From: CAZBPZ01 sp964493955
GTDB lineage: Bacteria; Chloroflexota; Dehalococcoidia; Dehalococcoidales; Fen-1064
Assembly: GCA_964493955.1 (NCBI GenBank)
Contig: CAZBPZ010000009.1
Location: 1-32,619, forward strand
Reading direction: 5' to 3'
Length of the DNA: 32,619 nucleotides
Shown here: positions 21,394 to 28,620 of the stretch, in pieces
Position numbering within the stretch: the stretch's first letter is position 1
How the letters are laid out: every line of letters begins with the position of its first letter
Made by a program: the position numbers and the translations under genes
Notes under the pieces: model-generated
Told to the model about the DNA's origin: nothing
What the model saw: only the letters and a program-made list of their open reading frames with translations
Database searches by the model: none

Positions 21394-22539
21394 GTGGACT
21401 TCTTTCTGACCGAAGAGCAAAAGATGCTCCGCAACATGGTGCGGGACTTTGCCGAAAAGGAGCTGGAGCCGGTGGCCGCCCGGGTTGACGAGGAAGCCGT
21501 CTTCCCGGCGGAGAGCGTGCGCAAGGCGGCCGAGCTGGGCCTGACGGGTGTCGGCTACCCTGAGGAGGCGGGAGGTAGCGGTGGTGGGGCGGTGGAGCAG
21601 GTTATCATGTTCGAGGAGCTGGCCCGCGCCTGTGCTGCCACCAGTGTCATCCTCATCGTCACCAATGAGCTGGCAGCCTTCCCGATCTACCGGGTGGGTA
21701 CCGAGGAGCAGCGCCGGCGTTTCCTGCGGCCACTGCTCAGAGGTGATAAGCTGGGGGCATTCGGCCTGACCGAGGCCGGGGCCGGTAGCGATGTCGCCGC
21801 CATGGCCACCACGGCTACCCGGAAGGAAGGTGGCTACGTCCTCAACGGCAGCAAGCTCTTCATCAGCAACGGGGCCGAGGCGGATATCATCATCGCCTTT
21901 GCCACCCTGGACCGCTCGCAGGGCTACCGCGGGGTCACCGCCTTCGTGGTGGAAAAGGGCACGGCCGGGTTTGCGGTGGGCAAGCACGAGCGCAAGCTCG
22001 GCATCCGTGGCTCCTCTACCACCGAGCTTGTCTTTGATAACTGCTTTGTCCCGGCTGAGAACCGCCTGGGGGAAGAGGGCAGAGGGTTCCGGCTGGCACT
22101 GGAGACGATAGATGCCAGCCGCCTCGGCATCGCCGCCCAGGCGGTCGGCATTGCCCGGGCGGCCTTTGAGAAGTCGCTGGCCTATGCCCGGGAGCGCCAG
22201 CAGTTCGGCCAGCCCATTGCCGGCTTTCAGGCCATCCAGTGGATGCTGGCCGACATGGCAACGAGTATCGACGCCGCCCGGCTGCTGACACTGCGGGCCG
22301 CCTTCCTCAAGGACCGGGGCCAGCCCTTCATCAAGGAAGCCTCCATGGCCAAGGTATTCGCCGCCGAGACGGCTATGTCGGTCGCCACCAGGGCCGTCCA
22401 GATTCACGGCGGTTACGGCTATACCAAGGACTACCCGGTGGAGCGGTATTTCCGCGATGCCAAGATTACCGAAATCTACGAGGGTACGTCCGAGATGCAG
22501 CGCCTGACAATTGCGCGCCAGCTCCTGCGTGATGGGTAG
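21394..22539 (+). CDS. Acyl-CoA dehydrogenase (FAD-dependent)
   Basis: It oxidises acyl-CoA to 2-enoyl-CoA and passes electrons to ETF. The 381-residue protein has the three-domain ACAD layout: a helical N-domain, a beta domain with 'AFGLTEAGAGSDVAAM' and 'YVLNGSKLFISNGAEAD', and a C-domain with 'RQQFGQPIAGFQAIQWMLADM', 'QIHGGYGYTKDYPVERYFRDAKITEIYEGTSEMQRLTIARQLL'. The catalytic base is the Glu of 'YEGTSEM', as in short-chain and butyryl-type enzymes. GTG at 21394 has AGGAGGGG upstream. No ETF genes lie in the window. Confidence 0.95.
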   Translation: MDFFLTEEQKMLRNMVRDFAEKELEPVAARVDEEAVFPAESVRKAAELGLTGVGYPEEAGGSGGGAVEQVIMFEELARACAATSVILIVTNELAAFPIYRVGTEEQRRRFLRPLLRGDKLGAFGLTEAGAGSDVAAMATTATRKEGGYVLNGSKLFISNGAEADIIIAFATLDRSQGYRGVTAFVVEKGTAGFAVGKHERKLGIRGSSTTELVFDNCFVPAENRLGEEGRGFRLALETIDASRLGIAAQAVGIARAAFEKSLAYARERQQFGQPIAGFQAIQWMLADMATSIDAARLLTLRAAFLKDRGQPFIKEASMAKVFAAETAMSVATRAVQIHGGYGYTKDYPVERYFRDAKITEIYEGTSEMQRLTIARQLLRDG

Positions 22540-22576
22540 GGCCGCCGGACCGTCGGGAGGGGAGAGGGGAGGATAG

Positions 22577-24514
22577 TTGGCCGGAGAACGTGGTACCGGG
22601 AGCGCCGGCAGCCGTCGCGACGAGGTCTACCGGCAGGCACTGGCTGACCCTGCCCGTTTCTGGGGGGACATCGCCGCCAGGTTACACTGGTCTCGCCCGT
22701 GGCACCGGGTGCTGGGGACGGACCCGGTGGCCCCGGGCTGGTTTGCCGGCGGCCGCACCAACCTCTGCTATAACGCCCTCGACCGGCATGTTATCGCCGG
22801 GCGGGGTGATGTCCCCGCCCTGGTGTGGGAGTGCCCGGCTCAGGGGCTTTACCGGGCCTACACCTACGCCGGCCTGCTGGAGCAGGTGGGCCACTTTGCC
22901 GCCGTGCTGCTGGGGCTGGGGGTGAGACCGGGCGACCGCGTTGCCATCTACCTGCCGATGCTGCCGGAGGCTGTCATTGCCATGCTCGCCTGCGCCCGCA
23001 TCGGGGCGGTGCATGTTGTCGTCTTCACCGGCTTCGGGGTGGAGGCGCTGGCGAAGCGCATCCGCCACTCCGGGGCGCGTTTGCTCATCACCGCCGATGC
23101 CGGCCTGCGGCGTACCCTGGTCCTTCCTCTGAAGCAGACGGCCGACCGCGCCCTGGAGATGGCGCCNNNNNNNNNNGTGGTGGTTGACCGTGGCCTGGCG
23201 GAAAGGGAAATGGTGCCCCGCCGCGACCACCGCTGGGACGACCTGATGGCGGCGCGGAAGGGGGTCGGGGCAGAGGCGGTCCCGCTGGAGAGCGGCTGGC
23301 CCTCCTACATCATCTACACTCCCGGCGAGGAGCACCTCAACGGCGTGGTGCGTGATACCGGCGGCTACATGGTGGCGCTCGATAACTCCATGCGCCAGGT
23401 GTTCGGTGTGCATCAGGGTGATGTTTTCTGGGCGGCCTCGGACGTGGGCTGGGTGGTGGGCCACAGCTATACCGTGTACGGCCCCCTGCTGGCCGGGGTG
23501 ACCTCCTTCATGTACGAGGGCACGCCGGACTACCCGGACCACGGCCTGATGTGGCGGCTAGTAGAGAAGCACCGTGTCAATGTCATGCTCTCCGCCCCCA
23601 CCGCCATGCGGATGCTGCGGCGCTTCGGCGTTGAGCACGCCCGCCGGTGTGACCTGAGTTCGCTGCGGCACCTCTTCCTGGCCGGTGAAGTCCTGGATGT
23701 TCCTACCTGGGAATGGACGGCCCGGGCTTTACCGGGCTGCAACGTGATTGACCACTACTGGCTCACAGAAACAGGTACGCCGGTGACGGCCAACCTGGCG
23801 GGGGTGGGGCTGCTGCCGGTGAAGCCGGGCTCGGCCAACCTCGCCGTGCCGGGCTATGACCTGGCGGTGGTTGACGGGGACGGGCGGGAGCTACCGGCTG
23901 ATACCCCCGGGTACCTGGTAATCCGGCCGCCCCTGCCCCCGGGCAGCATGCTGACACTCTGGGGAGAGGACGAGCGCTACCGGCGTGACTACTGGGAGCG
24001 GTTCCCCGGTGGTCCTGTCTTTGCCACCGGCGACTACGCCGTGGCCGATGAGGAAGGCTACCTGACGGTGCTGGGCCGGGCCGACGGCGTTATCAACGTG
24101 GCGGCCCACCGCCTCGGCCTGCGGGAGATTGAAGAGGTTATCGGGCGGCACCCGGCCGTGGCCGGGGTCGGCGTCATCGGTGTGGCCGATACCATCAAGG
24201 GTGAAGACCCGGCGGCGTTTATCGTGTTGCGGGAAGGGGTGGCCCCTTCATCCGGCCTCAAGCTGGAGATAAAAGCCCGGCTGCGCCAAGCGCTGGGGGC
24301 GGTGGCGGTGACCAAGCGGGTGCATTTTGTGCCCTGGCTGCCGCGCTCGGGGGACGGCCGTCTCCTGAGGCGGGTCCTCAAGGCTGCCAGCGAGCGGCGG
24401 CCACCCGAGGGTATCTGCCTGCAGGAGCCGGGCGTGGGCAGGGACGAGATGCAGCGCCTCTATCGGGAGACCCGCCGCATGCTTGAGGCAGGGCAGGGCG
24501 GTCCGGGGGAGTGA
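22577..24514 (+). CDS. Propionyl/acetyl-CoA synthetase-like protein with degenerate ATP loop (contains 10-N gap)
   Basis: Overall it resembles PrpE/Acs: 'LNYNALDRH'-like 'LCYNALDRHVIAG', 'VAIYLPMLPEAVIAMLACARIGAVHVVVFTGF', 'FWAASDVGWVVGHSYTVYGPLLAG', 'IDHYWLTETGTPV' and 'GRADGVINVAAHRLGLREIEEVI'. The phosphate-binding loop, normally Y-T-S-G-T-T-G-x-P-K-G, reads YTPGEEHLNG (residues 247-256): one residue shorter and without its Thr, Gly and Lys residues. The A8 lysine (normally SGK) is Arg595 in 'SGDGRLLRR'. Adenylation is therefore doubtful. The frame is open on both sides of the N-run, so the protein is probably intact. TTG at 22577 follows GGGGAGGA. Length is about 645 residues including 4 undetermined ones. 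Confidence 0.8.
   Translation: MAGERGTGSAGSRRDEVYRQALADPARFWGDIAARLHWSRPWHRVLGTDPVAPGWFAGGRTNLCYNALDRHVIAGRGDVPALVWECPAQGLYRAYTYAGLLEQVGHFAAVLLGLGVRPGDRVAIYLPMLPEAVIAMLACARIGAVHVVVFTGFGVEALAKRIRHSGARLLITADAGLRRTLVLPLKQTADRALEMAXXXXVVVDRGLAEREMVPRRDHRWDDLMAARKGVGAEAVPLESGWPSYIIYTPGEEHLNGVVRDTGGYMVALDNSMRQVFGVHQGDVFWAASDVGWVVGHSYTVYGPLLAGVTSFMYEGTPDYPDHGLMWRLVEKHRVNVMLSAPTAMRMLRRFGVEHARRCDLSSLRHLFLAGEVLDVPTWEWTARALPGCNVIDHYWLTETGTPVTANLAGVGLLPVKPGSANLAVPGYDLAVVDGDGRELPADTPGYLVIRPPLPPGSMLTLWGEDERYRRDYWERFPGGPVFATGDYAVADEEGYLTVLGRADGVINVAAHRLGLREIEEVIGRHPAVAGVGVIGVADTIKGEDPAAFIVLREGVAPSSGLKLEIKARLRQALGAVAVTKRVHFVPWLPRSGDGRLLRRVLKAASERRPPEGICLQEPGVGRDEMQRLYRETRRMLEAGQGGPGE
23167..23176. other. Assembly gap (10 N)
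   Basis: Ten undetermined bases interrupt the PrpE-like gene. The reading frame matches on both sides with the gap as written. In PrpE homologues only a few residues are expected between 'LKQTADRALEMA' and 'VVVDRGLAE', so the gap length may be close to true. It shows that the window is a scaffold rather than a finished sequence. Confidence 0.98.
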
Positions 24515-24612
24515 GGCTGGCTTCCTAGGAAGTGGACCCGGCTGGGAACTATGTGGTACCACCCCTTCCAGTGAGTTCAGGCAGGGCGAGGCCGGCTTCC
24601 TAGGAGGTGGAC
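24511..24612. repeat. 27-bp direct repeat pair around a hairpin, between convergent genes
   Basis: Copies at 24511-24537 and 24586-24612 match at 24 of 27 positions. The first contains the perfect palindrome CTTCCTAGGAAG (24521-24532). The second supplies the TAG stop of plsY on the minus strand. Between them, 24542-24571 can form an imperfect hairpin with GTGGTACCAC (24553-24562) at its tip. There is no T-run, but the spot between two convergent genes suits a bidirectional terminator. Confidence 0.6.
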
Positions 24613-25310
24613 GGCTCCTGGTCGGCCTCGTCCTGGGCGGCCTTCTGCCTGATCCAGGTGGCCCGGTCGGCAATATCGCGGTCAAAGAGCAGGCGGTTGA
24701 TGATGAGGTTGGGCAGTGGTATGGTCCGGCTGAGGGTGGTCCTGGGTACCAGTAGCCTCCTTACCAGCCCTATCAGGGCAATCAGCACAAGCCCGAGCGT
24801 TACCGGGAGCCGCTCGGTGATGCCCAGTGTCCCGCTCAGGGACCAGGCCAGCGGCGGCAGCGACAGGTAGGCCAGGAACACGCCGAAGGCCACCTGCTTT
24901 ATGGGAGCGAAGAGGAGGTAGGGCATCACCAGGGCGTACAGGCCCAGGGGGGGTGAGAGCACCGTGATGACGCCCAGCGAGCTGAAGACACCGCGTCCGC
25001 CGGAAAAGCGCAGGTAGATGGGCCAGTTGTGCCCGATGATGGCCGCCAGCCCGGCGGCAACCTGCTGGGCGCTACCCAGGCCCAGCAGTTGCGCTGCCCA
25101 CACGCAGACGGCGCCTTTGCTGATGTCGGCCAGCGTCACCGGTATGGCCAGCCATTTCGGGCCGATGGTGAGGACATTGGCCGCCCCCACGTTGCCGGTG
25201 CCAACCCGGCGGATGTCAATCCCGCGTGCCCATTTCATCGCCAGGTAGGCAGATGGAATGGAGCCCACCAGATAGGAGCCGAGTACCAGTAAAACTACCT
25301 GCACGGACAT
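24600..25310 (-). CDS. plsY: Glycerol-3-phosphate acyltransferase PlsY (acyl-phosphate dependent)
   Basis: PlsY transfers an acyl group from acyl-phosphate to glycerol-3-phosphate in the membrane, the first committed step of phospholipid synthesis. The 236-residue protein has several hydrophobic helices and the three family motifs: 'GSIPSAYLAMK...DIRRVGTGNVGAANV', 'ADISKGAV', and 'GHNWPIYLRFSGGRGVFSSLG'. It is about 30 residues longer than common PlsY, through a charged C-terminal tail. The last residues and stop lie in a 27-bp repeat, and the start lies in a 38-bp repeat. It is the last gene of the minus-strand cluster. plsX is not in the window. Confidence 0.94.
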   Translation of the reverse strand: MSVQVVLLVLGSYLVGSIPSAYLAMKWARGIDIRRVGTGNVGAANVLTIGPKWLAIPVTLADISKGAVCVWAAQLLGLGSAQQVAAGLAAIIGHNWPIYLRFSGGRGVFSSLGVITVLSPPLGLYALVMPYLLFAPIKQVAFGVFLAYLSLPPLAWSLSGTLGITERLPVTLGLVLIALIGLVRRLLVPRTTLSRTIPLPNLIINRLLFDRDIADRATWIRQKAAQDEADQEPSTS

Positions 25311-25402
25311 GATGCTATTCCAGGCTCACATAGAACGGATGCGGTTAGCCTCGTCTGTCTTTTGGTAAAACTACCTGCGCGGACATGATGCTCTTCCGGG
25401 CT
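25289..25402. repeat. 38-bp direct repeat duplicating the plsY start region
   Basis: Copies at 25289-25326 and 25365-25402 match at 35 of 38 positions and are separated by 38 bases. On the minus strand each carries a GGAA-type purine stretch, CATCATG and the codons that follow. The first copy contains the true plsY start. The second copy forms the last ten codons and stop of the PHP gene, read in a different frame. Confidence 0.8.
25345..25386 (-). other. 13-codon mini-ORF mimicking the start of plsY
   Basis: Within the outer copy of the 38-bp repeat, the minus strand reads MSAQVVLPKDRRG followed by TAA. PlsY itself begins MSVQVVL. It overlaps the end of the PHP gene out of frame and ends 35 nt before the plsY start. 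It may be only a by-product of the duplication or could act as a leader peptide. Expression is not shown by the sequence. Confidence 0.3.
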
Positions 25403-26246
25403 GCCCTGCTGCCGGTGCCGGTTGCCCGGCCAGGGAGAAGAGCGCCGCCACAGCCTCGGGCGGCACCCGGGCTGCCCCCAGCCCGGTCCCGACATCATCC
25501 AGACCATGATAGTCACTACCACCGGTGGTAATCAAGCCGTAATGCCGGGCGAGGCTGGCCAGGTACCGGGACTCCTCCGGTGAAAACCCGGCGTAATAGG
25601 CCTCCAGGCCGACGAGGCCAGCCTCCTTGAGCTCGGCTACCAGGGCCTCGGGGTGGGGTGCCGTCAGGGGGTGGGCCAGCACGGCCAGCCCGCCAACACG
25701 GCGTACCAGCGCCACGGCCTCGGCTGGCCGTACCTTCTGGCGCTCCACGTAGGCGGGGCAGTTATGGCCGATAAGACGGGTGAAGGCCTCGCGGAACGAG
25801 CCGACGTAGCCCCTCTCTACCAGGGCCTGGGCAATGTGAGGCCGGCCGAGGGCGCCCCCCTCACCGGCTATTTCCTGTACCCGTTCCCAGCTTAGCGGGA
25901 ACCCCAGCTCCCCGAGCCGCGCCACCATCCTCCGGGCGCGCTGCCAGCGGGAGTCGCGCAGGCCTCGCAGTGCCTCCAGCAGGTGGGGGTCCCTGTAATC
26001 AATGAAATAGCCCAGGATGTGGACCTCCCCGCCGCTGGCATCGGCGCTGATTTCCACGCCGGGTACCAGGTAGAGACCGGGGAAGCGGCGGGCTGCCTCG
26101 AGTGCTTCCGGCACGCCGTCAACGGTATCATGGTCGGTGATGGCCAGCGTCGTGATACCGGCGGCGGCGGCCCGGGCCACCACCTCGGCAGGGCGGTAGT
26201 ACCCGTCCGAGGCAGCGGTGTGGACGTGCAGGTCCACCCGGCTCAT
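25371..26246 (-). CDS. PHP-domain phosphoesterase (RNase AM/YciV-like)
   Basis: PHP proteins of this type are metal-dependent phosphoesterases; characterised relatives hydrolyse 3',5'-nucleoside bisphosphates such as pAp or trim 5' ends of short RNAs. Motifs are 'RVDLHVHTAASDG' (HxH), 'ITDHDTVDG', 'VPGVEISAD', 'LAHPLTAP' and 'GSDYHG', a full metal-ligand set. An inserted helical domain lies around residues 100-180. Length is 291. The ATG overlaps the ymdB stop by 4 nt. The final codons are formed by a 38-bp repeat shared with the plsY start, so the C-terminal 'GRASCPRR' is probably not ancestral. Confidence 0.87.
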   Translation of the reverse strand: MSRVDLHVHTAASDGYYRPAEVVARAAAAGITTLAITDHDTVDGVPEALEAARRFPGLYLVPGVEISADASGGEVHILGYFIDYRDPHLLEALRGLRDSRWQRARRMVARLGELGFPLSWERVQEIAGEGGALGRPHIAQALVERGYVGSFREAFTRLIGHNCPAYVERQKVRPAEAVALVRRVGGLAVLAHPLTAPHPEALVAELKEAGLVGLEAYYAGFSPEESRYLASLARHYGLITTGGSDYHGLDDVGTGLGAARVPPEAVAALFSLAGQPAPAAGQPGRASCPRR

Positions 26247-27013
26247 GCCCCCTCCTCCTGGATGCGCTCAATGCTGGTGGCGTGGCCGGTGAGAGGGTCC
26301 GCCTCCACGATGACACCGTGGAGGGTAGCCGGGCCGCTGGCCACGCCGAGACGGCCGGGAATGATGGTGAGGAAGCGCCGCAGCACGGACTCGGTGTCGT
26401 CCCCGATGACTGAGTCCACCGGGCCCGTCATGCCGATGTCGGTGACGTAGGCAGTACCGCCGGGAAGTATCCGGGTGTCGATAGTGCCCACGTGGGTGTG
26501 GGTGCCGAGCACGGCGCTGACCCGCCCGTCCAGGTAGCGCCCCAGGGCCATCTTCTCGGAGGTGGCCTCGGCGTGGAAGTCCACTATCACCACCCGCGGC
26601 CGCTCCGGTAGCCCGGCCAGGAGGCTGTCCATGGCGCGGAAGGGGCAGTCGTAGTTGCCCATGAAGGTACGCCCGATGAGGTTGACCACGATGGCCTGCG
26701 GGTGGATGAGGAAGCCCCGGCCGGGCACGCCGGGCGGGTAGTTGAGGGGGCGCAGCAGGGGCAGGTCGTCCCCTTCCAGGTCCGGGATGATTTCACGGTG
26801 GGCCCAGATGTGGTTGCCGGAGGTAATCACGTCCACCCCGGCGGCCAGTATCTCGCGGGCAGTCTCGGGTGTCAGGCCGAGCCCGCCGGCGGCATTTTCG
26901 CCATTGGCTATCACCAGGTCAAGGGCATGCTCCTGCCGCAGGGCCGGCAGGAGCCGGGTCAGACAGGCCCGGCCCGGCCGGCCGATGATATCGCCGATTG
27001 CCAGAAACCGCAT
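26243..27013 (-). CDS. ymdB: YmdB-family metallophosphoesterase (2',3'-cyclic-nucleotide phosphodiesterase)
   Basis: B. subtilis YmdB hydrolyses 2',3'-cAMP and influences biofilm and motility decisions. The 256-residue protein has 'FLAIGDIIGRPGR' (first metal Asp), 'IANGENAAGG', 'ITSGNHIWAHRE', 'VVIVDFHAEATSEKMALGRYLDG', 'VLGTHTHVGTID' and 'YVTDIGMTGPVDSVIG', the complete TIGR00282-type motif set. It follows RNase Y by 18 nt and overlaps the PHP gene by 4 nt. The rny-ymdB pairing is also known from Bacillota, which supports a joint role in RNA turnover. Confidence 0.94.
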   Translation of the reverse strand: MRFLAIGDIIGRPGRACLTRLLPALRQEHALDLVIANGENAAGGLGLTPETAREILAAGVDVITSGNHIWAHREIIPDLEGDDLPLLRPLNYPPGVPGRGFLIHPQAIVVNLIGRTFMGNYDCPFRAMDSLLAGLPERPRVVIVDFHAEATSEKMALGRYLDGRVSAVLGTHTHVGTIDTRILPGGTAYVTDIGMTGPVDSVIGDDTESVLRRFLTIIPGRLGVASGPATLHGVIVEADPLTGHATSIERIQEEGA

Positions 27014-27031
27014 GGTGCCCCCTGGGGTGGA

Positions 27032-28573
27032 CTACTTGGCGTAGTCCACCGCCCTTGTTTCCCTGAGGACGGTAACCTTTATCTGGCCGGGGTAGTCCAG
27101 GCCCTCCTCAATCTTCTTCACGATGTCACGCGCCAGCCTCATGGCGCTCAGGTCATCGATCTCTTCCGGCTTGACGAGGATGCGTATCTCACGGCCGGCC
27201 TGGATGGCGTAGGACTTGTCAACCCCGGGGAAACTATCGGCGATGTCCTCCAGGGCCTTGAGTCGCTTGAGGTAGTGTTCCAGTGACTCGCGGCGGGCGC
27301 CGGGGCGGGAGCTACTGATGGCGTCGGCGGCGGAGACAATGAAGCCCCAGATGCTCATGCTGGGCGTTTCACCGTGGTGTTCGGCTATTCCCTGGACAAC
27401 CTCCGGCGAGCGCTCCCACTGCTTCACCAGGTCGGCCCCGATGGCGGCGTGGGTACCTTCAACCTCGCGGTCAACCGCCTTGCCGATGTCATGCAGCAGG
27501 CCCGCCTTCTTGGCAATGGTGGGGTTGGCTCCCAGCTCCGAGGCAATCATGGCCGCCATGAAGGCCACCTCGATGCTGTGGGCCAGGACGTTCTGGCCGT
27601 AGCTGGTGCGATAGCGGAGGCGGCCCAGCAGGCGAATCAGCTCGGGCCGCAGGCCGTGAACCCCTACCTGGTAGGCGGCCTGCTCGCCGGCCTTCATAAT
27701 CTCGGCCTCCACTTCCTCTTCGGCCTTCTTGACAACCTCTTCAATGCGGGCCGGGTGGATACGCCCGTCGGCGATGAGCTTTGTCAGGGCAACCCGGGCA
27801 ATCTCGCGCCGTACCGGGTCAAAGCTTGAAAGCGTGACCGCCTCCGGAGTATCGTCCACGATGAGGTCCACCCCGGTGGCCTGTTCCAGGGCACGTATGT
27901 TGCGGCCCTCCCGCCCGATGAGCCGGCCCTTCATCTCGTCGCTGGGGAGGGGCACGCTGACGACAGTTGTTTCCGAGGTGATCTCGGAAGCGCTGCGCTG
28001 GATGGTCTGGGCCAGTATCTCCTGCGCCTTCTCGTTAGCTTCAGCTTTGAGCTTGGCTTCCCACTCACGGAGGCGGCGCGATGCTTCCTCGCTCAGCTCG
28101 TTCTCCATCAGGTGCAGCAGTGTCTGGCGCGCCTCGGCGCTTGACATGCCGGAGACCGCTTCCAGCTTCTCCATCTCCCTGGCCTTGGCCTGCTCCAGCT
28201 CTTCCTTCAGGGCCTCCAGCTGTTTTTCCTTGGCGGCCAGCCCGCGCTCTCGCTGGGCCACGCTCTCGAGCTTGCGTTCCAGACTCTCCGTCTTGGAGAG
28301 GAGGCGGTTCTCCTGGCGCTGTACCTCGGCGCGGCGCTCCCGCAGCTCGGCCTCGGTGGCGGTCTTGGTCTTCTCGGCCTCTTCGCGGGCCTTGTCCAGT
28401 AGCTCCCTGGCTTCCCTCTTGGCTTCGGCCTGTAGCCTGGCTACCTTGCGCTGGGTGGCGCGCAGCTGCCGGTTGATGGCCATGCGCCGGAAGAAGAAGA
28501 TAATCATGGCCCCCAGGACCACCCCGATGACAAAACTCGCGACAAAGCTGGATATGTAAACGGCTAGTTCCAT
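27032..28573 (-). CDS. rny: Ribonuclease Y
   Basis: RNase Y is a membrane-anchored endoribonuclease that starts mRNA decay. The 513-residue protein has an N-terminal transmembrane helix (about residues 5-28) and a long charged coiled coil (about 30-180). A KH domain follows ('GRLIGREGRNIRALEQATGVDLIVDDTPEAVTLSSFDPVRREIAR'), then an HD domain with 'HSIEVAFMAAMIASELG' and the HD pair in 'LLHDIGKAVDRE'. The end 'YPGQIKVTVLRETRAVDYAK' is invariant. GAGGTG precedes the ATG. Length is normal for the family. Confidence 0.98.
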   Translation of the reverse strand: MELAVYISSFVASFVIGVVLGAMIIFFFRRMAINRQLRATQRKVARLQAEAKREARELLDKAREEAEKTKTATEAELRERRAEVQRQENRLLSKTESLERKLESVAQRERGLAAKEKQLEALKEELEQAKAREMEKLEAVSGMSSAEARQTLLHLMENELSEEASRRLREWEAKLKAEANEKAQEILAQTIQRSASEITSETTVVSVPLPSDEMKGRLIGREGRNIRALEQATGVDLIVDDTPEAVTLSSFDPVRREIARVALTKLIADGRIHPARIEEVVKKAEEEVEAEIMKAGEQAAYQVGVHGLRPELIRLLGRLRYRTSYGQNVLAHSIEVAFMAAMIASELGANPTIAKKAGLLHDIGKAVDREVEGTHAAIGADLVKQWERSPEVVQGIAEHHGETPSMSIWGFIVSAADAISSSRPGARRESLEHYLKRLKALEDIADSFPGVDKSYAIQAGREIRILVKPEEIDDLSAMRLARDIVKKIEEGLDYPGQIKVTVLRETRAVDYAK

Positions 28574-28620
28574 GTTTTCACCTCACTTTCGGGAAGGGTG
28601 CCCGGCTGGCCGCGCCGGTG

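Noticed and set aside
23306..23345. Local double frameshift as the cause of the odd loop in the PrpE-like protein
   Set aside because: Residues on both sides stay in the same frame and match the family. The loop is one whole residue shorter than usual, so a compensated frameshift is not needed to explain it, although it cannot be fully excluded without reads.
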